NCBI GenBank assembly: GCA_029009035.1
Contig: JAQXJQ010000121.1
Span: 1 to 11,112, forward strand
Length of the DNA: 11,112 nucleotides
Direction of reading: 5' to 3'
DNA from: Oscillospiraceae bacterium
GTDB lineage: Bacteria; Bacillota; Clostridia; Oscillospirales; Oscillospiraceae
A program made the position numbers and the translations under genes. Shown piece after piece: positions 5,406-11,112 of this stretch; position 1 is the stretch's first letter, and the number at the start of each line of letters is the position of its first letter. Below the pieces are notes generated by a model that was not told the DNA's origin, made no database searches, and saw nothing but the letters and a program-made list of their open reading frames with translations.

Positions 5406-7366
5406 TGGCGATTGTCAAAATGAAACGGCTGCGCCTGTTGGGAATGCAGTCGGATCGGGACCGCCTGTTCCACGCGCTCCAGGAATTGGGCTGCGTGGAG
5501 GTATCTGAGCCTTCCATTGATCTGACCGACCCCCAGTGGGCAGCCCTGGCCAAGCCGGAAGGGCATGACTTGGCCCAGGCAAAGGAGCAGAACCTTCTGC
5601 TTGCCAATGCCCTTGAGATCCTGAAAAAGTATACTCCCCCCAAGAGCGAGAAATCCGGCCTGCTGGCCGGCCGCCCCGAGATCACCGATGCGGAGCTTTT
5701 TGACGAGAGCGCCTATCGGCACGGTCTGGAGGTGGCCCGCGCCGTGACGGAGGGCGAGCGCAATGTGGCCTCCCTTCTGGCGGAGCAGGCCAAGCTGGAG
5801 GGCCAGAGAGGGGCGCTGATGCCCTGGCTGAGCCTGGACCTTCCGCTGGAGCTGGAGCACACCGAGCATGTCTGCCTGGTGCGCGGCACCGTCCCCGCCC
5901 GGGTGGACTGGGCGGCCATGGAGGCGGCGCTGAGCGAGGCCTCCGAGCTTTCCTGCGTGTATGAGGCCGGCTCCGACGCCGACCTGCGCTATGTGCTGGT
6001 GGTTTGCCACAAGAGCGTGGAGCAGCCCTGCCTGGACGCTCTGCGCGCCTTCGGCTTCTCCCATGTGACCCTGAACGGCTGGACCGGCTCCGCGGTGGAC
6101 AACCAGCGGGCGCTGGACAACCGCCTCAAGGCGCTGGAGGAGAAGCTGGCAGGGGCAAAGGCGGACCTGGCGGCCTATGTGCCCGAGAAAGCGGCCCTGC
6201 GCCGCTGCGTCGACCGCTCCGCCCAGGACATCGCCTGTGAGGAGGCCAAGGGCCGTCTGGTGGACACCGCCAGCACCTTCTACCTGCAGGGCTGGCTCCC
6301 CGCTGAGAAGGAGAGCGCTCTGGCCGGCGTGCTGAGCGCCTACACCTGCGCATGGGAGACTCAGGTCCCCGCGGAGGAGGAGTATCCCGAGGTCCCCGTG
6401 AAGCTGAAGAACAACGGCCTCACAAGACCCCTGAACATGGTCACCGAGATGTACTCTCTGCCCGCTTACAGCGGCATTGACCCCAACCCCCTGATGGCCC
6501 CCTTCTTCATCCTGTTCTACGGCATGATGATGGCGGATATGGCCTACGGTCTCATTATGATGATCCTGTCTTTCGTGGTGAGCAGGAAGAAGGCTGCCAA
6601 ACCCGGCAGCACCATGGACCACCTGTTCCGGCTGATGGGCCTGTGCGGTATCAGCACCTTTATTTTCGGCGCCATCACCGGCGGCTTCTTCGGCGACTTT
6701 ATCCCCCAGCTGGTCAAGATCATCAATCCCAACACCACCTTCACTTCTCTGCCTGCCCTGTTCACCCCTGTGAACGACACGCTGATGATCCTGGTGGGTT
6801 CTCTGGCGCTGGGCCTCATTCAGATCTTTGTGGGTATGGCCATCAGCCTTGTCCGCAAGCTGAAAAAGCATGAGTACGCCTCCGCCATCAAGGACGAGAT
6901 CGCATGGTATGTGGTGTTTATCCTCATTGCCGCGGCGGTGCTCACCGGTGCGATGAAGCCCTGCCTCATCGCCATCGTGGTGGTGCTGCTGGGCACCCAG
7001 TGGATCGGCGGCAAGGGCGTGGCCGGGAAGCTCATGTCCATCGGCGGCTCCCTGTACAATAACATCACCGGTTATTTCAGCGATATCCTCTCCTATGCCC
7101 GTCTGATGGCTCTGATGCTCTCCGGCGCGGTGGTGGCGCAGGTGTTCAACACCCTGGGCGCCATTCCCGGCAACGTGGTGATCTTTGTCATCATCTCTCT
7201 GGTGGGCAACGCCCTGAACTTCGCCCTGAATATTCTGGGCTGCTATGTCCACGACCTGCGTCTGCAGTGTCTGGAGTATTTCAACCGTTTCTACGAGGAT
7301 GGCGGCAGAGCCTTCAAGCCTCTGGAAATCAATACAAAATATGTAGACATCTCTGAAAAGAATTAA
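5405..7366 (+). CDS. ntpI: V-type ATP synthase subunit I (stator membrane subunit a)
   Basis: A 653-residue stator subunit that offers the two ion half-channels beside the rotor ring. The N-terminal half (1 to about 350) is soluble, forms coiled-coil arms and contacts the stalks. The C-terminal half (about 365-630) has around seven or eight membrane helices, beginning FFILFYGMMMADMAYGL. Arg566 in LSYARLMAL is the stator arginine that releases the ion from the rotor carboxylate, and Arg619 in HDLRLQCLEYF corresponds to the second conserved Arg of NtpI/Thermus subunit I. The length is normal. Its ATG shares a base with the ntpF stop codon, so translation is probably coupled. It ends 13 bases before ntpK. 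Confidence 0.97.
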   Translation: MAIVKMKRLRLLGMQSDRDRLFHALQELGCVEVSEPSIDLTDPQWAALAKPEGHDLAQAKEQNLLLANALEILKKYTPPKSEKSGLLAGRPEITDAELFDESAYRHGLEVARAVTEGERNVASLLAEQAKLEGQRGALMPWLSLDLPLELEHTEHVCLVRGTVPARVDWAAMEAALSEASELSCVYEAGSDADLRYVLVVCHKSVEQPCLDALRAFGFSHVTLNGWTGSAVDNQRALDNRLKALEEKLAGAKADLAAYVPEKAALRRCVDRSAQDIACEEAKGRLVDTASTFYLQGWLPAEKESALAGVLSAYTCAWETQVPAEEEYPEVPVKLKNNGLTRPLNMVTEMYSLPAYSGIDPNPLMAPFFILFYGMMMADMAYGLIMMILSFVVSRKKAAKPGSTMDHLFRLMGLCGISTFIFGAITGGFFGDFIPQLVKIINPNTTFTSLPALFTPVNDTLMILVGSLALGLIQIFVGMAISLVRKLKKHEYASAIKDEIAWYVVFILIAAAVLTGAMKPCLIAIVVVLLGTQWIGGKGVAGKLMSIGGSLYNNITGYFSDILSYARLMALMLSGAVVAQVFNTLGAIPGNVVIFVIISLVGNALNFALNILGCYVHDLRLQCLEYFNRFYEDGGRAFKPLEINTKYVDISEKN

Positions 7367-7379
7367 GGAGGAAATTATC

Positions 7380-7862
7380 ATGGGATTTTTTGAAGCATTT
7401 GGCGGTCTGGCACTGGCTCTGTTTGGCTCCGGTCTGGCTGCTGTTCTGAGTTGTATCGGTTCCGCCAAGGGCACCGGCATTGCCGGTGAGGCCGCCAGCG
7501 GTCTGCTGTGTGAGGACCCCTCCAAGTTCGGTAAGGCCATGATCATGCAGGTGCTGCCCGGTACTCAGGGCCTGTACGGCATCGTGGTCTGGTTCTTCGC
7601 CATCTTCTCCATGGGCCTGATGAGCGGCACCGCCGTGGGCATGAGCATCCAGGACGGTCTGCGTTACTTCGCCGCCTGCCTGCCCATGGCTCTGGGCGGC
7701 CTGTTCTCCGCCATTGCTCAGGGCCGCGTGGCCGCCGCTTCCATCAACATTCTGGCCAAGAAGCCCGACGACTGGGCCAAGGGCATGGTGCTGTGCGGTA
7801 TCGTTGAGTTCTATGCCATTCTGTCCCTGCTGGCTTCCATGATCATGCTGATCTTCATGTAA
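7380..7862 (+). CDS. ntpK: V-type ATP synthase subunit K (rotor ring, sodium-type)
   Basis: This 160-residue proteolipid makes the rotor ring that carries ions across the membrane. It has four membrane helices formed by two related hairpins. The ion-binding residues of E. hirae NtpK can all be placed: Leu59, Thr62, Gln63 and Tyr66 in LPGTQGLYG, Gln114 in AIAQGRVAAA, and the essential Glu143 in GIVEFYAIL (E. hirae Leu61, Thr64, Gln65, Tyr68, Gln110, Glu139). The first hairpin has no carboxylate, so there is one site per four-helix subunit, as in E. hirae. This set predicts Na+ coupling. The ribosome site AAGGAGG (7365-7371) is the strongest in the operon, fitting a subunit needed in about ten copies per complex. 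Confidence 0.97.
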   Translation: MGFFEAFGGLALALFGSGLAAVLSCIGSAKGTGIAGEAASGLLCEDPSKFGKAMIMQVLPGTQGLYGIVVWFFAIFSMGLMSGTAVGMSIQDGLRYFAACLPMALGGLFSAIAQGRVAAASINILAKKPDDWAKGMVLCGIVEFYAILSLLASMIMLIFM

Positions 7863-7908
7863 TTGGTTGCGAGTGACCAAAACCTGAAGAAAGGCGGAAA
7901 ACGCAACT

Positions 7909-8592
7909 ATGGACGGTATTGAAAAAATCATCGGCCGCATCAGCGATGACGCCCGGGAAGAGATCGACGGTGTGCTGGCCGAGGCCAACGCTCAGGCCGC
8001 CGAGCTGACCGCGGCCTACGAGGCTCAGGCTGCCGAGGCCGCCGAGGGCATCCTTGCCCGGGGCAAAAAGGCTGCAGGTGAGCGCGAGGAGCGTCTGGCG
8101 GCCGTGGCCCAGCTGGAGTGCCGGAAAAACGAGCTGGCCGCCAAGCAGGAGGTCATCGAGGAGGCCTTCGCTCTGGCGCTGAAGAAGCTGCAGGAGCTGC
8201 CCGAGGCGGAGGCTGTGGCTCTGCTGGCCGATCTGGCCGTGCAGGCTTCCACCACCGGCAAGGAGCAGCTGATCTTCTCCGCGGAGGACCGGGAGCTGGG
8301 CAAGAAGGTGGTCTCTGCCGCCAACGAAAAGCTGGCCAGGAAGGTCGCCCCCGAGCTGCCCGGCGAGCTGACCGGCTCCAAGGTGGGCGCGGTGCTGGAC
8401 AAAGTGGTCACCGGCGCCTCCGCTCTGCTGGCGGGCACCGGGATGCTCACCCTCAGTGAGCAGACCCGCCCCACCAAGGGCGGCTTCATCCTCAGCAACG
8501 GCGACGTGGAGGTCAACTGCACCTTTGATACGCTGATCCGGCTCCAGAAGGGTACTCTGGCCGGTCAGGTAGCCAAAGTGCTGTTTGACTGA
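7909..8592 (+). CDS. ntpE: V-type ATP synthase subunit E (peripheral stalk)
   Basis: A 227-residue stalk subunit that dimerises with NtpF; two or so EG stalks per complex hold the head still. Residues about 1-90 are an Ala/Glu-rich coiled coil, and the rest is a globular head-binding domain ending with the family block GGFILSNGDVEVNCTFDTLI. Length is slightly above the usual 190-210. The ATG at 7909 has AAGGCGG (7891-7897) 11 bases upstream, a longer spacing than its neighbours. It follows ntpK after 46 bases and its TGA abuts a hairpin covering the ntpC ribosome site. Confidence 0.94.
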   Translation: MDGIEKIIGRISDDAREEIDGVLAEANAQAAELTAAYEAQAAEAAEGILARGKKAAGEREERLAAVAQLECRKNELAAKQEVIEEAFALALKKLQELPEAEAVALLADLAVQASTTGKEQLIFSAEDRELGKKVVSAANEKLARKVAPELPGELTGSKVGAVLDKVVTGASALLAGTGMLTLSEQTRPTKGGFILSNGDVEVNCTFDTLIRLQKGTLAGQVAKVLFD

Positions 8593-8594
8593 TC

Positions 8595-8624
8595 CCCCCT
8601 TTTTGATATGAAACGGAAAGGGGG
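8595..8624 (+). promoter_or_regulatory. Hairpin covering the ntpC ribosome binding site
   Basis: CCCCCTTT (8595-8602) pairs perfectly with AAAGGGGG (8617-8624) around a 14-base loop. The right arm contains the Shine-Dalgarno of ntpC, whose TTG start is at 8633. If formed, the stem would block initiation unless ribosomes finishing ntpE (stop 8590-8592) open it. The pairing is seen; the effect is inferred. Confidence 0.45.
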
Positions 8625-8632
8625 AGAAAGCC

Positions 8633-9631
8633 TTGTCTAAGAAAAAAGATCTGGATTATGTGGCCATTTCCGCACGGGTGCACGCCATGGAGAACCGGCT
8701 GCTCAGCCGGGAGCGCATGGAGCGCATGATCGACGCCAAGGACCTGTCCGAGGCGGCAAAGGTGCTGACTGAGTGCGGTTATGGCGAAATGAATGAGATG
8801 ACCGGCAGCGAGCTGGAGCGTATTCTGGCCGAGCAGCAGCAGAACGTCATGAAGGATCTGGCCGGCGGCGTGCCGGACAGCAGCGTGGTGGATCTGTTCA
8901 AGCTGCGCTACGACTATCACAACGCCAAGGTGCTGGTGAAGGCCGAGGCGCTGGGCACCGAGCAGGACGCGCTGCTGCAGGGCGGCGGCCGCTATGAGCG
9001 GGAAGCGCTGGCCGAGGATTACCGCCGGGGAGATCTCCACCGCTATGCCGATGTGTTCTGCCGCGGCATCGAGCGTGCCCGGGAGGTCCTGGGCGCCAGC
9101 GGCGATCCCCAGCAGGCGGATTTCATTCTGGACCGCGCCTACTTTGAGGAGCTGTCCAAGTTGGCGGACAAGTCCGGCAGCAAGCTGCTGCGTGACTACG
9201 CGGCTCTGTCTGTGGACGTGGCCAACCTGCGCGCCGCGGTGCGCGCATCCCGCCTGGGCAAGGGCAGCGAGTTTTTGAACCGCGTGCTGGTTCCCGGCGG
9301 TACGGTGAGCGAGCGCACCCTGGCCATGGCCAAGGGCGACGAGCTGGGCAATGTGTTCCGCTCCGGGTGCCTTGCCGAGGCCGCGGCAGAGGGCGCTGCC
9401 AAGTCCGCCCACGGCTCCGGCTCTCTCACCGAGTTTGAGCGCCTGTGCGACAACGCGCTGATGACCTTCTTCGGTGACGCCGGCCGCGTTCCCTTCGGAC
9501 TGGAGCCCATCGTGGGCTACCTCTACGCCCGCGAGGCCGAGACCACTGCCATCCGCACCATCATGTCCGGTCGTATGGCCGGTCTGGACGGCGCTGTCAT
9601 CCGCCAGCGCCTGCGCCGGACCTACTGTTAA
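8633..9631 (+). CDS. ntpC: V-type ATP synthase subunit C (central stalk/ring socket)
   Basis: A 332-residue, all-helical, funnel-like subunit that connects the central rotor stalk to the membrane ring (subunit d/C family); one copy is used per complex. Family traits are the N-terminal YVAISARVHAMENRLLS, repeated helical segments rich in Arg, Asp and Leu, and a C-terminal PIVGYLYAREAETTAIRTI block shared with AtpC/NtpC proteins. It starts with TTG at 8633, giving MSKKKDLDYV, supported by AAGGGGGAG (8618-8625) 7 bases upstream; no upstream in-frame alternative fits. The rare start and the masked ribosome site may keep its level below that of subunits E and K. Confidence 0.95.
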   Translation: MSKKKDLDYVAISARVHAMENRLLSRERMERMIDAKDLSEAAKVLTECGYGEMNEMTGSELERILAEQQQNVMKDLAGGVPDSSVVDLFKLRYDYHNAKVLVKAEALGTEQDALLQGGGRYEREALAEDYRRGDLHRYADVFCRGIERAREVLGASGDPQQADFILDRAYFEELSKLADKSGSKLLRDYAALSVDVANLRAAVRASRLGKGSEFLNRVLVPGGTVSERTLAMAKGDELGNVFRSGCLAEAAAEGAAKSAHGSGSLTEFERLCDNALMTFFGDAGRVPFGLEPIVGYLYAREAETTAIRTIMSGRMAGLDGAVIRQRLRRTYC

Positions 9632-9646
9632 GGAGGGTGGATGAAC

Positions 9647-9961
9647 ATGGCAAGCTATCGCATCGCCGTGCTGGGCGATAAAGACAGCATTCTGGGCTTC
9701 CGGGCTCTCGGCCTGGACACCTATCCCGTGGACACTGCGGAGCAGGCCCGCGTGACCCTGCACCGCATTGCCAGGGAGAACTACGCGGTCATCTACCTCA
9801 CCGAAACTCTGGCGGTGGAGCTGGAGGCAGACATTGCCCGTTATAAGGATGATCTGACCCCCGCCGTCATCCTCATCCCGGGCAAAGAGGGCTCCCTCGG
9901 CATCGGCATGAACAACATCAAAACCGCTGTGGAACGCGCAGTGGGTGCAGACATTCTGTAA
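9647..9961 (+). CDS. ntpG: V-type ATP synthase subunit F (NtpG, central stalk)
   Basis: A 104-residue central-stalk protein that binds subunit D and can regulate the head. It has a Rossmann-like start YRIAVLGDKDSILGFRALGL and the diagnostic C-terminal blocks IPGKEGSLGIGMNNI and AVERAVGADIL. The start is ambiguous: ATG at 9641 lies only 4 bases after AGGAGG (9631-9636), whereas ATG at 9647 gives a 10-base spacing and MASYRIAVLG, closer to relatives that begin just before the first strand. I prefer 9647. It is 15 bases after ntpC and 29 before ntpA. The E. hirae name NtpG equals subunit F elsewhere. Confidence 0.93.
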   Translation: MASYRIAVLGDKDSILGFRALGLDTYPVDTAEQARVTLHRIARENYAVIYLTETLAVELEADIARYKDDLTPAVILIPGKEGSLGIGMNNIKTAVERAVGADIL

Positions 9962-9990
9962 AGAACAACCTCTGAAAGAAGGTTAAAAGT

Positions 9991-11112
9991 ATGGGTAAAG
10001 TTATCAAGGTCTCCGGACCTCTGGTAGTGGCTACCGGACTGGCGGACGCAAATATGTCCGACGTGGTCCGTGTCGGCCCCGAGCGCCTCATCGGTGAGAT
10101 CCTCACCATGAACGGCGACTCCGCCTCCATTCAGGTCTATGAGGAGACTTCCGGCCTGGGCCCCGGCGCTGAAGTGGTGACCACCGGTTACCCCATGAGC
10201 GTCGAGCTTGGCCCCGGCATGATCGAAAACATTTATGACGGCATCCAGCGCCCGCTGGAGGAGATCATGAAGAAGGTCCACGGCAACAACCTGCCCCGCG
10301 GCGTGGAGGTCCCCTCCATCGACCAGGAGAAGCTGTGGGAGTTCACTCCCGTGGCCAAGGCCGGCGACAAGGTCGTGGGCGGCGATGTCATCGGCACCGT
10401 GCCCGAGACCCCCGTGGTGCTCCACAAGATCATGGTCCCCCCCACGCTGAAGGGTACGCTGAAGAGCGTGGCCCCCGCCGGCTCCTACAATGTGAAGCAG
10501 ACCGTGGCCGTTCTGGTGAAGGAAGACGGCACCGAGGTGGAGCTGAGCATGAGCCAGCGCTGGCCTGTCCGTGTGGGCCGTCCCTACAAGCATAAGTATC
10601 CCCCCACCCGCCCCCTGTCCTCCGGTCAGCGTATCGTGGATACCTTCTTCCCCGTGGCCAAGGGCGGCACCGCCGCCATCCCCGGCCCCTTCGGCTCCGG
10701 CAAGACCGTGATGCAGCACGCTCTGGCCAAGTGGTCCGACGTGGACATCGTCATCTATATCGGCTGCGGCGAGCGCGGCAACGAGATGACCGACGTTCTG
10801 CGCGAGTTCCCCGAGCTGATCGACCCCCGTACCGGCGAGTCTCTGATGAAGCGTACCGTGCTGATCGCCAACACCTCCGATATGCCCGTGGCTGCCCGTG
10901 AGGCCTCCATTTACACCGGCATCACCATCGCCGAGTACTTCCGCGACATGGGCTACGACGTGGCCGTCATCGCCGACTCCACCTCCCGCTGGGCCGAGGC
11001 TCTGCGTGAGATGTCCGGCCGTCTGGAAGAGATGCCCGGCGAAGAAGGCTACCCCGCCTACCTGGCCTCCCGTCTGGCTCAGTTCTATGAGAGAGCCGGC
11101 GTGGTCGAGTGC
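9991..11112 (+). CDS. ntpA: V-type ATP synthase catalytic subunit A (partial, first 374 residues)
   Basis: The catalytic subunit of the A3B3 head, hydrolysing or making ATP. Visible: the N-terminal barrel GKVIKVSGPLVVATG, the A-type insert (about 115-200) absent from F-type beta, the P-loop GPFGSGKT at 232-239 with Lys238, the catalytic Glu261 in CGERGNE, and the ADSTSRWAEALREMSGRL block. Lys238 and Glu261 have the same numbers as in E. hirae NtpA. The insert and P-loop distinguish it from subunit B, which lacks the P-loop. Its ATG at 9991 has AGAAGG (9977-9982) 8 bases upstream. No stop occurs before the window edge; about 215 more residues are expected, then probably subunits B and D. Confidence 0.98.
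   Translation, partial: MGKVIKVSGPLVVATGLADANMSDVVRVGPERLIGEILTMNGDSASIQVYEETSGLGPGAEVVTTGYPMSVELGPGMIENIYDGIQRPLEEIMKKVHGNNLPRGVEVPSIDQEKLWEFTPVAKAGDKVVGGDVIGTVPETPVVLHKIMVPPTLKGTLKSVAPAGSYNVKQTVAVLVKEDGTEVELSMSQRWPVRVGRPYKHKYPPTRPLSSGQRIVDTFFPVAKGGTAAIPGPFGSGKTVMQHALAKWSDVDIVIYIGCGERGNEMTDVLREFPELIDPRTGESLMKRTVLIANTSDMPVAAREASIYTGITIAEYFRDMGYDVAVIADSTSRWAEALREMSGRLEEMPGEEGYPAYLASRLAQFYERAGVVEC

Noticed and set aside
4895..7546. An 883-codon open frame on the minus strand under ntpF, ntpI and ntpK
   Set aside because: Its His/Gln/Gly-rich composition mirrors the codon bias of the sense genes, and it would include the promoter region of the ntp operon; sense genes are certain.
7863..7880. 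Hairpin TTGGT...ACCAA just after ntpK, as a possible processing or attenuation site
   Set aside because: Only five pairs, three of them A-T or G-T rich, and no T-run; too weak to support.
8513..9763. A 416-codon open frame on the minus strand under ntpC
   Set aside because: Antisense shadow of ntpC with no recognised motif.
1..11112. CRISPR array, tRNA or rRNA genes, insertion sequence with transposase, prophage genes
   Set aside because: No regularly spaced direct repeats, cloverleaf or rRNA motifs, transposase or phage proteins were seen.

Overview
The window looks like the chromosome of a GC-rich, anaerobic Clostridia member, most likely Oscillospiraceae (Flavonifractor/Intestinimonas-like). 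This is inferred from high GC, strong AGGAGG-type ribosome sites, a Clostridia-type GyrB/ParE paralogue, a DUF2508-BofA pair and a sodium-type V-ATPase operon in place of an F-type one. The species assignment is a guess from protein style, not a database match.

Layout. (1) 1-853, minus strand: the first 284 residues of a GyrB/ParE-like type II topoisomerase ATPase, divergent from (2) glpK, glycerol kinase, 999-2483. The 145-bp gap between their start codons holds back-to-back promoter candidates and a perfect 16-bp palindrome touching both -35 boxes. (3) 2484-3136: no gene. A strong terminator follows glpK; then comes a palindrome-rich, MITE-like element with paired hairpins at each end, then a second strong terminator. 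(4) 3137-3621: a small overlapping pair, DUF2508 (YaaL-like) and BofA family, the neighbours seen in Bacillus near recR. (5) 3741-4832: a membrane-anchored, short and divergent DUF4015-type (putative glycosyl hydrolase) protein, closed by a terminator. (6) 4989 to the window end: promoter, 5' leader and the first seven genes of a V-type ATPase operon in the order F-I-K-E-C-G-A of the Enterococcus hirae ntp operon; subunit A runs off the edge.

How the parts work together. NtpI (stator) and NtpK (rotor ring) form the membrane ion channel. NtpF and NtpE form the peripheral stalk, NtpC and NtpG belong to the central stalk, and NtpA is the catalytic head. NtpK carries the whole E. hirae sodium-ligand set, so the machine is predicted to couple ATP to Na+ rather than H+. 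Genes for subunits B and D should follow beyond the edge. The topoisomerase, glpK, sporulation-like pair and DUF4015 gene are independent units.

I found no convincing new multi-gene system. The best leads are the hairpin-ended repeat at 2611-3021, the shared palindrome at 927-942, and a hairpin that would mask the ribosome site of ntpC, which also has a TTG start.
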